Source of the DNA: Atopsyche davidsoni
Lineage: Eukaryota > Arthropoda > Insecta > Trichoptera > Hydrobiosidae
Length of the DNA: 64,000 nt
Reading direction: 5' to 3'
Assembly (NCBI GenBank): GCA_022113835.1
Contig: JAILWY010000023.1
Span: 13,328,001-13,392,000, forward strand
Shown: piece by piece, positions 1-10,450 of the stretch
Layout: each line of letters starts with the position of its first letter
How positions within the stretch are numbered: the first letter of the stretch is position 1
Program-made: the position numbers and the translations under genes
The notes under the pieces: generated by a model
Told to the model about the DNA's origin: nothing
The model's input: the letters and a program-made list of their open reading frames with translations, nothing else
Databases searched by the model: none

Positions 1-2039
1 ATTAATTTCAGTAAAATCTAGAAAGATTTAAACTTTTTTTGTGTTAATTTCTTTTTTTTGTAATTTTTTTAAGTCCTAGTCTTAAGCTTTATTCAGCGAG
101 ATGTAAAATATAAATTTCATAGAAAATTAGACAAAAGTAATTGTCCGCCTTAAAATATTTCATTAAAGCAATATATACAATATATATTTTTAAAAAATCA
201 AACATATTTTGTTTCACTTTATTTCTTAATTGTTCAATCTATTCTTTTTATTTTGATACATTCAAATGATTTCAGTGATTAAAGATGTATAAAATTTCCT
301 TAACAGAAGCTAGTTTTTTTTGCGAGTGGAGTTTTTGCTATCACAAATGCTAATTTGCAATTCATAAGAAAACAAGCTATAAAAATATCCTATTATGTAG
401 GATTTATTGATTGCTCGGTGTGCGGACGTCCTCACATTGGCGCCTCGTAAATTAATAAATTAGCAGGGCGTTATCGGGTCGCGAGCGCGGCGGGCCCGGG
501 GCTGTCAACTTCACCGTTTTAACGAGCCGCCTCTGGTCACTGCCGGGACCCCGGAAACGTTTTTTGTGCACCCCTGGTCTGCAGCTTCTCACGCCCAGTG
601 GCTCCTGAACAAACCCGAGCATTTTTTATAATAATTTTACGTGACACACGAAATGTCAGTGTAAACCGCCTCCGACAAAACGATAACCGGATGAACCTAA
701 AATAAAGTTGATTGTTAAACTGGTAATCCTATTGTCAATAATCAATGGATAAAACAGCCAACATCTCATTCGATTATATGTTTTATTACTCGAGATCGTG
801 TGATTGTTTTTTTTAGGTTATACTCGTATTTATATTTAAAAAAAATAGTTTTTCTTGTTCACTTAATGTTGAGGCACCTTGTACGGAACAAGAAAGTGCT
901 AAAAATGCTTTTTTTTATTATTAAAATATATTTGGAGCCACTGCTTCTGGCATGTGCGATTCGCAAATCCAAGCAGATAACATCAGAGGCGGACTCAAAA
1001 AAGCGGTCGATTTGGGCCGCTGTCAATTAAACAATCAGTGGGACGTGAAAGTATATGAGCGCTCCGTATTGTTTCGTGTGGCGAAATCTGTATCAACATA
1101 ACATTATTTATGATTAGAGAGAGAAGTGTGATGCCATCGCCAGACCCGAACTGGCCATCCTGACCGACACCAAATGCATCAGACAATTTTAATTTTAGTA
1201 TAAAGTATGAAGTTCATACCTTTTAAAATATGAGGTACAAATATTTAACATTCAAACTAGAGAAAGAATAAAATTGAACTTTGGTTTTCATAATATCTTG
1301 AACTAGGTCACGCTTTGGTGAATTTCTTTGTAAAATCTCTGCTGAATAAAAATGCATGTACTTTCCTTCATTATATAAGAAATATGTATCATATAAGCAA
1401 TGAACATCACTGTGGTTGAACATTAGAGCAAGAAATTTACTAGAAAATCAAACACAAAGTTCCAATAGTTTTTATTTAGATGATATTGAATGTGACAAAA
1501 AAGTTGGTTTCAAGTAATAGTTTTTTATAGTGTGCGTCAGTGTATTTTGTCAAAATAAAAAAAACAAGGATTTATTGGTTCGTTTGTATAAAAAGTACAA
1601 GAAGTACAAAAAGTTTTTTGCAATATCTAAAATTAATGGTAATTATATCTGATTAGGATTCAAAATAAATTTTAGACTTAGTTTATAATTAAATCAAAAA
1701 CCTATAGCAAATCTAAAATAATAAAAATATCACCAAATATCGCATTTGTCTAGCTATTTTCTATTTAATGTTAAAATAAAGATTTATTAATGCTGTCTCC
1801 CTTTATTAGTTAGATAATAAAAATACCTACATAAATATTAACATTTTATGTTATATTATTTAGAACTCTAAAGTTTTTAACAAGCTGTGTTTTTCCAAAT
1901 TAGAATTAACTTCCCTTACTGTTATAAGTTAGTGGTTTAAATTCCACTCGCCCTAAGAATTTTGGCAGTTTATTAAACAGTTATAACATATTTTGGATTA
2001 GTTACATTTAAATTATTATTTGCAACAATACCGGCTCTT
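1..2039. other. AT-rich non-coding stretch with one GC-rich island
   Basis: No reading frame here resembles a protein; the short frames are AT-rich and lack codon structure. The sequence is dominated by A/T runs, apart from a GC-rich patch described separately at 415-610 and a milder mixed patch near 950-1170. At 1931-1950 a short T-arm-like hairpin occurs around TTTAAAT without a matching upstream A-box, so it is not called as a tRNA. Confidence 0.6.
415..610. other. GC-rich island, candidate conserved non-coding element
   Basis: Base composition changes sharply from the flanking AT-rich DNA to a stretch rich in CpG (GCGAGCGCGGCGGGCCCGGG lies inside it). All frames are interrupted or lack coding character. 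Such islands recur through the window. In AT-rich insect genomes they often mark cis-regulatory elements or untranslated exons; that reading is inference, and neither conservation nor chromatin can be seen from one sequence. Confidence 0.3.
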
Positions 2040-2230
2040 TTTGTGACGTCACGTCATCAAAATCTATATATGCTAGTGTGGCGTAATTTATAGCTTAGCT
2101 CGGGAACAGACTGCAGGGGTCGGCTGTGGTGCCTCCGTTTGTCCAGTTCTCTGCCCGATGCCTGGTCTGATTGCGTGAGGATTTATATCTCCCCCGCTTC
2201 GGCTGTCACCTTGCTAAAATTCCTTGTAAA
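2040..2230. promoter_or_regulatory. GC-rich island opening with a CRE/ATF-type site
   Basis: A full palindromic TGACGTCA lies at 2044-2051 and is followed directly by CGTCA (2052-2056), a pattern bound by CREB/ATF bZIP factors in animals. A 190 bp stretch of balanced composition follows, with no convincing reading frame. No TATA box or initiator could be tied to it, so it is called a candidate regulatory element rather than a promoter. Confidence 0.3.
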
Positions 2231-4635
2231 TTACTGAATAAAACGAATCCGGATAGGCCAGACGTTATAACCTGTTTTAATGTTTATTGAAAGAATGTCG
2301 ACCGAAGAGATGGCCTAAAAAAGATAGGCGATATCATAATAACGTCATACTTTGTTTTATTACTAGAAATCTTCACGGCTGTAGATGATTATATTTGATT
2401 TATTTAAAAGATGCCGGATACCGATACTACTATTTTAATATGTATTTTTACAGCAACTGAAACTTTCAACCACCTAGAAACGATGCATTAACTGAAAAAA
2501 TGTATCAATTGCAGACTTTTTTGAGATGATAGATATTTTTTAATATAATAAAAGCCACAAGGAGTATATTTCACATTTAATAACATATTTTTTTTTAAAT
2601 TAAAACTATCCTATCGGCATTTAAGGAAAAATTGATGTCTCTACCAAATATTAACCGAGAAAATTTGTATTTAAAAGTCAAATTCTGATAGTACAATAGA
2701 TTTTCAAAACTCATGTACTAATATAGCGAATTTATTTTGTATATAAATTATTTCGATTGAAGGAGAATAAGGCTGGAAAGAGCGTAAGCTTTATTTTTTG
2801 CAGATTGTGCCCCTGAAAGGCGGAAGTGCTCTCTACAAAAATAGTTTAATTTAAATAATATTTATGATCATTTATTGTAAAGTGTGCCGCTATTTTATTT
2901 TCACGTTTTCTGGATTTTGAGTAGATTAAAAATAATAATATTTTTACTGATACGTTGAATTGTCATCTCTTTGTTATATCGCGCGGGTAATGGTTTTTGT
3001 ATTAATTTTAAACAGGTTTGTTTGTAAGCTTGTTCATTATCCAGCGATATGCAGATTTTTAAATAGCCATTCGTAATTACTACGTACATCAATCTTTATT
3101 ATATAAAAGCTTAATTGGTGACCCGTTAGTTAAAAAAATATCATTTATCATGACTAGATATTTTTTTCCACTATATTTATATTCGAATGTTAATAAATTA
3201 ATAACAATGTAATTTAATAAAGATAGTAAAAACTTATTTCCAAGTACGTAAGATGTAAGCCATATGTTTTATCAGGTTTTTTTTTTGTGGAAAAATAGAT
3301 AATGTATTTGTATTATATGTAAGGTTTAATGTCAGAAATCATCAATGGAGCGTTTTCAAGGTTGCGCTATCCATCTGGACACATCGGGTGAACTCTGTGA
3401 CCCCTGGCGCTAAAATAGTATTATAAAATATAATTACATTTTAAATAAACCCCGAATATTCACATTTTATCACTTAATGGAGCAGTGACGTTCAACAGTA
3501 ATGATTTATTTTTATTAACATGACTATTAATTTGAAAAATTACATACGTAATAGGTATGACAAAAAGGTAATATATATAAGTAATTCTGTTATTCTAGCA
3601 GCGAACTTAGTGAGCTTTCGCTTTGTGGTCCAGATATTTACTCCCTTACCCAACAGCTGAAAATAATTATCAAAAAAGAAAGAAAATTATTTTTGCTTTA
3701 ATTTAATCGAGTTTTTGTTGATTTGAAAAATAATAAATATTTTTTAATTAAAATATCGATAAAAAAATGATTGAATCAAATGATCGTTTATTTTAATACA
3801 GCAATATGGTTATTTTCAATACTTAAAACTTATGTTTAAATATTAGTAATCTTTGCGTCGAAATCAAGTAAAATGTGAGCATTTTCTCTATTTCAGGAGC
3901 ATACGCTTTCGCCGCCACCTGTTTACTAAAAATGTTTGAGATGTAACCAAATATAAACAAAACAATGAAAAATTAGCACCAGAGCACTAACACGAAACCA
4001 AAACAATAAACCGTTGTACGCCGCTGGCCCGCGCACGGACACATGCTAATGCGAGGAACCTTGGGCGATTAACTCTAATAATGTAATTAATTAATGATTC
4101 ACGAATACGAAGCGCCTCTGGCCAAGTTATACTGAAAATATACAACATCTTACTAAAATGCACGATGATTTTCGTGGTATTTGTGGCGGTTAAATGAACC
4201 TGTTGATCGAAGTATTTTTGTACTTGTCATAATCACTGGCATGCAGTTAACTATAAGTCTGAGCTAGCAGTTTTGTGAATTTGATGTAAAATAAGCCATA
4301 TTAAAATTTTCTTGCCATAGAAATATAGATGACCCAAAAAACACCGATAAAGCACACCACATTTAATATAATTCAGACCAGATAAAATACAAAGCATCAC
4401 GTGGTGGGATCGTGTCGCATGTGTTAGACCTTGTGCCTATCACGAGCCATTATATATATTCAATTTTTAGTGATAAAGAAATCACTGACTGATAGTTATA
4501 ATTTTAAAACTAAATAAGCATGAATTCCGATATCTTCTTCTCTCTTTTCTCATAACGCCTCATACATATCTCAATACAACAGGGTTAGCCAAGCGGTCGT
4601 ATGATTGATTACTCCTAACTCATCAATTTTGTCAG
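2231..4635. other. AT-rich non-coding stretch
   Basis: No gene is recognised. A small GC-richer patch at about 4010-4130 contains a run of overlapping TAATTAATTAATGATT (4084-4099), the core recognised by homeodomain proteins. At 2805-2850 lies a fragment (GAAAGGCGGAAGTGCT) similar to one at 19935-19965, possibly two remains of one dispersed repeat. The remainder shows nothing beyond A/T runs. Confidence 0.5.
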
Positions 4636-4639
4636 TTAA
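4636..4639. repeat. Left TTAA target-site duplication of the piggyBac element
   Basis: TTAA immediately outside the left inverted repeat, matched by TTAA at 5675-5678 outside the right one, as expected for piggyBac-family insertion. Confidence 0.85.
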
Positions 4640-4647
4640 CCCTTTGC

Positions 4648-4716
4648 ACTCGAGAGGTGCGGATTCCGCACCACACGATGTAATGCCGCAACTCGAGAGG
4701 TGCGGATTCCGCACCA
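4648..4716 (+). repeat. Two copies of a palindrome-bearing subterminal repeat
   Basis: The same 26 bp unit occurs at 4648-4673 and 4691-4716. Its core, GGTGCGGATTCCGCACC, is a perfect palindrome. A third partial copy (TTGGTGCGGAA) follows at 4723-4733. Subterminal repeats of this kind act as transposase binding sites in many DNA transposons; that role is inferred here from position inside the left end. Confidence 0.75.
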
Positions 4717-5104
4717 ATTTGCTTGGTGCGGAAATTCGATGTGCGGTGATAACTATTTATGGTTTTTTATCTGGTGATTTCTTGTTTATGTTTATGTGAT
4801 CTTGTTCTTTAAAGTTCGTTACTAAGCACTGCCCATATAATTTTACAAAGATCATGTTATCCCCCTTTCAAACTACGCTAGAATTTCTTATCCAAGATTA
4901 GTGCGGCACCATAAAGCGAACTGCATTTTTGGTCTCAGTTTGACCTTAACAGCCATGGCAAAATGACTAGACGTGTACCTAATCAACCCATATATTTTTT
5001 GCTTGTACTTCTTATCGTAATCATTCATTTGAGGGTCCTTATTTGCTTAAACTTATATTGCACTGAAGAATAGACTTTTTTCTCCCTCACAATATCAATA
5101 ACCT

Positions 5105-5536
5105 TTCCATTCACTTATCGTACCATTATTTTGTTTGCTTTATAATATATAATAATATTATGATAATGTGTATCTCACTAAACAGCTGAGAGGAGAACAG
5201 CCGCTTAATCACTTGCGGTATATGAAAACCTTAGTTCGGCAATTGACTGGAGATTTTCGTCAGACACGTGCTAGAGCTTCACTTCAACCTGCGATTCCGA
5301 AAATCCGCCTAAGTGGAAGGCTGCATAACATTATAACAGGAGTTAGGAAGGATTACAAAGTCTGTTCTCAAAAAAATAAACCCGGCAAAAGACATCAAAC
5401 GACATACTTTTGTGATACTTGTCCCGAAAAGCCGGGCATGCATCTCGGCAATTGTTACATGAAATATCATACAAAGCAAAATTACAAAGACTTATGTTTA
5501 CGAACCTATCTTCGTAAAGATGTAAATATACATTAA
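5105..5536 (+). pseudogene. piggyBac transposase C-terminal remnant
   Basis: The frame is open from 5156 to the stop at 5534-5536, beginning DNVYLTKQLRGEQPLNHL. This matches the family pattern that follows the DDD catalytic core (N-x-Y-I-L-Y, then a short linker and S/N-H-L-x-[FY]). Then come a basic stretch and the cysteine-rich C-terminal domain: VC, CDTC, PGMH, NC and YHT. Counting from codon 5168, the cysteines are residues 66, 82, 85 and 96, and YHT is 100-102. The first cysteine of the usual opening CxxC pair appears to be replaced by tyrosine. Upstream, the same frame reads FHSLIV-like sequence from about 5105 and is broken by two adjacent TAA codons at 5150-5155. The N-terminal and catalytic regions are missing. 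There is no credible start codon; GTG at 5168 is internal to the domain. It is a relic without transposase activity. Confidence 0.85.
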
Positions 5537-5674
5537 ATATTAAAATTAAAAAAATTATGTGTCAATTTGTGTGTGTGAACATTTTAAGTTAGAGGTAAAA
5601 AATTCACCGAAAGTGATACGAAACGCTTCGAGTTGCTGATTAGTCCGCGCGGAAACGGTCTCGAGCGCAAAGGG

Positions 5675-5678
5675 TTAA
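5675..5678. repeat. Right TTAA target-site duplication of the piggyBac element
   Basis: Partner of the TTAA at 4636-4639. Together they fix the boundaries of the 1,035 bp element. Confidence 0.85.
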
Positions 5679-7960
5679 CTATGATAGGCTAAATATGTTA
5701 TTTGCTTAAACCTCTGACCACTAAGTTCAGCAGTATCATTTATTTAAAATTAAACTGTTAATATTACACGTTTCGTTTTTTTTTATTTTGTTCTTATCAT
5801 AGCTGGTTTTGATAATATTTGGTCGAAGCTTTAATCGGAAAAAAATATTATAGTATTTGAAAGTTATTATGAAAATAGATGTTAAAAATTAACATCCTTA
5901 TTAAATAAGAATTTAAAATTGTCAACAAAACATTCCTATCGCGTCTATACAATAACAGTAAAATATTTCATGCTGAAGTATTTTTCTTCGATCTTTAATA
6001 ATTCGACCGCGGCTGTCGAAGCGCATCCTTGCTTGACGCAACCGTGTTAGTATATTCGTTATAATGTCGTTATCGTTCATTTGACTGATGGATTTTGCGT
6101 GCTTGGGATGAGTCTGGTGTATCGCTTTGGTGAGAACTGAACCCGGATCAATGTAGTTACAATTTACAAGGTAATTGTTCAGATCGTGAGAGAATTATAA
6201 GTATTAAAGGCACTCATGAACAATTTAACGTCTTAGGAAACTTAACACTGAGTTCGGGAATAAAGCTGTTGGACCAGCTGATTTACGTTTAATGAACGAA
6301 TTATGGCTTCAGATCATTTATTTTTTTGAATCTCTATAGATAATGGTGGCAGGCTTTTTATTGCATAATCACCTCTTAATCTACGAATAGCCTTTTTTGT
6401 GCACAAAAGACACAAGGGGTTATACGAAAAAAAGATTAAATAGTTTTTTTATGGTTTCATGTGTGAATTAATAACTTAAAAATTATTACAGTTGGTTTTA
6501 TTACTATGAATAGTTTATTTTTCACTATGAATACATTTATATAAAAATATTCCAATAATTCTTAATGTTAAATATTAATCTCTATAAGTGGATATTTATC
6601 ACAAGGAATTATTGAACACCTGTTTAAATAAAATAATGTTTTTTTTTATCAATTTATGCAAAAATATATATATTATATGACAAATATTTTTACTAAATAA
6701 ACTTGTACACAATGAATATTTTAACAAAATTACGCATGCTAACTTTTGAACACTTTGTATAATATTTTCTTCGAAGTCTTTAAACACGAATTAGTACTTT
6801 AAAAACTAAGCCAATAGGATCTTTTATTGTAATATTTTTAAGAATATTACAAAAGAAGGCCCAATTAACGGAAGAGGCGTTATCAAATAACAAATGGGTT
6901 TTGTTAATTTATTTTATTTTAAAAGTGAAGAGTTTCCACTAAAAAGCGGGTGATAACATGATGATTCCATTGAACAATCGTTACTTTACAAGCACAGCTA
7001 TAAACGTTAAAATGATTTATTGCCGTAATCGAACTCTCAATATCTTTGACATTCCGTTGAAAGCTCTTTAGTTGATATTAAATATTTATTAAATATTCTA
7101 AGTCACCAAAAAATCTTAAATAGGTTTTGAATACATATATTTATTTAACAGAAATACAAACTCAAAACTTACTATGCGATAATACATATAATAATAACTC
7201 CATCGCTACTTATCACAAGGAAAATTCAAAGGAAAAGATGTTTAACGAAATCTAAAATTGAAAGTACACACAAAAATTAAATGACACCGGCGCGATAAGC
7301 TTGATAAGAGCTGATGGATATCTAAAATGGGTCAGCAGTTTCCGTCTCGCTTCTCAGTAGCTTTGACTGATAAGAGTGACGGGCTGAGAACTCTAAACTG
7401 TGAGACTGAGCTTCTCCGCTGTTCACCTGAATTTGCTTAGCGATTGTACCATACTTTGCGAAACTATCCAAATATGTTATACGATGAATGGGACAACTCC
7501 GTTACTTCTAAAATACCAACGTGCTCTATATGTTATCGTTTACCGATGATAATGATAAAAATAATAACGGAATACTTTTTTACGAGGATTTAAACTAAAT
7601 TTCCATATTAATTACTGCCAGTTTTTGAAATTGAGCTTCGATTTTATTTCAATTATACTATATTTTTTTTTACTCTATTCGGTTATTTTTTGGTAAAGAC
7701 TTAGAGAACCTTAAAAAATATTTTAATGGAGTTATTTCAATATATGTTACTTCATAATGAAATAAAAATGAAATACTGATAAATTTTACAAATAACGGTA
7801 ACAATCAATCATAGAGATAAGAATTAAACATTTAAAAAAAAATGTATCAAAGCATTTCGTCAAGAAAAAAAAACATAAAAATAATAATTAACTGTAGATC
7901 TACAGCCACACTGGGCAAATAGAGCCTGTAAGATCATGATGGATCATATAGAAAAAAATA
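5679..7960. other. AT-rich non-coding stretch
   Basis: No gene, tRNA or mobile element recognised. A short mixed-composition patch lies at about 6000-6140 and another at 7320-7460. A perfect 14 bp palindrome, CTGTAGATCTACAG, occurs at 7892-7905. Confidence 0.5.
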
Positions 7961-8330
7961 AAACTAAATTTTATGAATTTTGAAATACCGAAAAGTGTAC
8001 GAGGCGTAATTAGCTGTAACAAACATTACTTATCCGTGCAATCCTCGGGCGCGGGCGTCCCTCGGCGGAGCGGCCCGGCCTGGCTCTTTTCTCTTCACGT
8101 GGGAGAATCGAACAGCTGGATCGCCTTTAAAGCTCCGTGTGTCGAAAGTCACTCGGCCTGTCGATGCCGCATGCGGCGTGCGGCGTGCGGCGTGCGGCGT
8201 GCGGCGTGCAGCGTGCCGCATGCGGCGTGACGCACGCCCGCGCGACGCGGACCACTCGCCGGGAGACGACTGCGCTCGGAGGAACTTCCTACAAACTTGT
8301 TGTTAGAGACGCTGAATGAATTCAAGCCAA
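7961..8330. other. GC-rich island containing a heptamer array
   Basis: From about 8040 to 8280 the sequence is strongly CpG-rich. Overlapping frames on both strands stay open here because of composition and the 7 bp tandem repeat at 8166-8228, so the apparent small proteins (AACGVRRA-like) are treated as artefacts. Confidence 0.45.
8166..8228 (+). repeat. Nine-unit heptamer tandem repeat (GCGGCGT)n
   Basis: Nine consecutive 7-mers: GCCGCAT, five perfect GCGGCGT, GCAGCGT, GCCGCAT and GCGGCGT. The first two units and the last two are the same pair, GCCGCAT-GCGGCGT. Because 7 is not a multiple of 3, each reading frame encodes the same seven-residue cycle, which explains open frames on both strands. 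Confidence 0.9.
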
Positions 8331-9360
8331 CAAATTTAATTTGACGTCAATCAATTTAATTTTCAAGCTTAATTATTATCAAATAAATTAATCTCTAATT
8401 ATATTTTAGTTTTTAAAAAATAACGTATTTTTTTATAATTGTTGATTTGTCTATACTGCGTTAGCGGAAATCATGTTTATAAAGGATTATTTAATTTTTA
8501 TTATAATTATTATATTTTGATATATTATATACATATATTTGTAAGGCCCTTTTTCTGAATGACCGATTCGAAATAGATCACACGACCCTCGGTCTAATTG
8601 ATTATTGTGTAAATTAAATGTAAATAATTGTATATATTATAATTGCAAGTATTCCTCAAACACGCTATTAAGTATTGCAGACTGATTTAAATATACATAG
8701 CATAAATTAATCATCATGAAAGGTTTTAAATAATGCTAACCAGGCAAACATAATGCAAAGAATGCTAATATCAAGAAATATAATAATGCTCGCCTGCCGC
8801 CGGAGATTCACGAGTTTCCGAAACATGTACAATTAAAAAGTAAAACACACGGACAGATTAAACCGCACCTTTATTTGCATACGGCTCGGTTCAGTCGGCA
8901 GGATCCGCCTATCTGCGGCTCGCATCTCGCTCATCATCAGCGCCGGCTGCGAAGTCACAGGCCCTGGACATCCGAAATGATGTCAAAAGCATCAAAATCA
9001 TCGATTTTAAAATAAACTATTCGTATCAAAATTAACATTGTTTTTCAATCTTAAAGATCAAAAAAACATGCAATGCGTAATCAATTTATTTATTTGAATT
9101 AATTTTTTATTGAATACCACGATAGTAACTATGTAATTTAAACACAATATAATTCTGTATTAACTGATTTCTGTTGTATATTTCCAAACTTAAAAAAAGT
9201 TCATTAAATATTTAAAACATGAATTAAAAAAATAACACCGTAGATTCTTATAAAAAATAAAATTCATCTATTGTTAATAAATCTTAAAAACAAATTCAGG
9301 GGTGTGCAACTTTGCCTAAAAGCTCTGGAAGGCAAGTCCAACAACAAAGTATTTAAAGGT
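8331..9360. other. AT-rich stretch with a GC-rich island at 8790-8980
   Basis: The island at about 8790-8980 is CpG-rich (for example CTGCCGCCGG and GCGCCGGCTGCG) and has no coding character. The remainder is A/T-rich, with nothing recognised. Confidence 0.4.
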
Positions 9361-9530
9361 ATTTGAGTTGGCGGCGGCGGGTCGGTGGGGGTGGGCGGGG
9401 CCGAGGGGGCGGCGGCGGAGGGAGATTGTTTCAGAACATTCCGGGGGCTAATCTCTTGGAGCTTTTCTATAATGTTTTTCCCGACAAATTTGAACATCAA
9501 TAATCCCCTGCATTTACCGCGAAGTCTCGC
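9361..9530 (+). other. G-run tract with G-quadruplex potential
   Basis: On the plus strand G-runs occur at 9379-9381, 9387-9391, 9393-9395, 9397-9400 and 9405-9409, separated by 1-5 bases. This satisfies the classic four-run G-quadruplex pattern. GGC triplets flank it on both sides. On the minus strand a 78-codon frame (9264-9500) reads through it as a proline/alanine-rich patch (APSAPPTPTDPPPP), but composition alone can produce that. No gene is called. Confidence 0.6.
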
Positions 9531-10079
9531 AACAAACTACTGAAACTTCACAAGTGGGATTTCAAATGTAATTTGGAAACTTCGAAAGTTTAGAAAGCGT
9601 GATATAAAAGCAATTCATATATTAACTCAAACACGCTCTAAAAGTTACACTTAAATCAACTAATATTTCGTATATCTTGTTATGTGATATCAGTTTTTTC
9701 CCCTGGTAGTTAGTAGTTATGTTCTAACAGAATATGTATCATTTTTTTTAAATAACAAATCAAAAGTCAAATTAATTTTTATTCAAAGTTAATATTTTTT
9801 TTGTATACAATAACATACGCTGACAAAGATAAAGCTTTTATAGTCACACTGGAAAAAAAAGTACAATAAAATCATTAGGAGATTTGTAATCTATTTTCAG
9901 AAAACTTAATAATAAAGCTTTTACATATTTTATATCATAGATACAATACAACAATCTGCCTTGCTGTTCTCCGTGAAAACGGTACCAGTTAACTTACAGT
10001 GCACCCTTATATTCGAAGATAAATAATAACATCGAATAAATAATCGATTTTACAAATAAAGCACGATTGTTTGTGAATG
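9531..10079. other. AT-rich non-coding stretch
   Basis: No gene or repeat recognised. It is dominated by A/T runs and leads into the CRE-bearing island. Confidence 0.5.
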
Positions 10080-10450
10080 TAGGTCAAAACGCGACGTGTG
10101 AAGTTTGCCGACCCGTGACGTCGATGACGTCATCCGTGACGTAACATCACGCTCCCGTGGCCGGGAGATGCGCAATCGACAATGACAACCCTTCCCTGCC
10201 GATCGATTGTAATAAAGGTCAAAGTCGCCCGCCACTTAGTGGGCGAAGTGCTACCGGAAGGCGTGAGCGTGGGCGGAAACCATTCGCCCGATGGACCGCT
10301 TTATCGAATGCGAACCGGGACAAACGCAAATCGAAACAAAATAAAATATCCGATGGATGTAAGCATTTACTGGCGTAACGTCTTTATATTTCCAACTCTT
10401 TCCCGTATCATAGATATGCCGGATAACACAGCACGCCTCCATTTTAAAAT
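10080..10450. promoter_or_regulatory. GC-balanced island with three clustered CRE-type sites
   Basis: Three bZIP-type sites lie within 29 bp: TGACGTC (10116-10122), the full palindrome TGACGTCA (10125-10132) and TGACGTAA (10137-10144). AGGTCA half-sites occur at about 10081 and 10216. The island is open in more than one frame (for example 10182-10469 plus), but no frame resembles a known protein. A stress- or cAMP-responsive enhancer, or a TATA-less promoter, is possible by inference. Confidence 0.35.

Larger units (their letters stand above)
4640..5674 (+). mobile_element. Internally deleted piggyBac-type DNA transposon
   Basis: The element starts with CCCTTTGCACTCGAG (4640-4654) and ends with the near-perfect inverse CTCGAGCGCAAAGGG (5660-5674). 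TTAA lies directly outside both ends (4636-4639 and 5675-5678), the target-site duplication of the piggyBac superfamily. It is 1,035 bp long, whereas autonomous piggyBac elements are usually 2-3.5 kb. Only the C-terminal part of the transposase remains, so it cannot move by itself. The left end carries a 26 bp subterminal repeat twice. The transposase remnant reads on the plus strand, so the left end is the transposase 5' side. Confidence 0.88.

Noticed and set aside
1921..1965. T-arm-like AGTGG-TTTAAAT-TCCACT
   Set aside because: An isolated hairpin with no A-box or acceptor pairing.
8030..8319. Overlapping frames with AACGVRRA-type repeats
   Set aside because: A 7 bp tandem repeat produces the same peptide cycle in every frame; there is no evidence of a gene.
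9296..9330. CAGGGGTGTGCAA-like hAT terminus
   Set aside because: It resembles a hAT end, but no matching inverse end or 8 bp target duplication was found within a plausible distance.
9264..9500. Minus-strand frame with a proline/alanine-rich segment
   Set aside because: The P/A-rich part is the direct translation of the G-run tract on the other strand; composition explains it.
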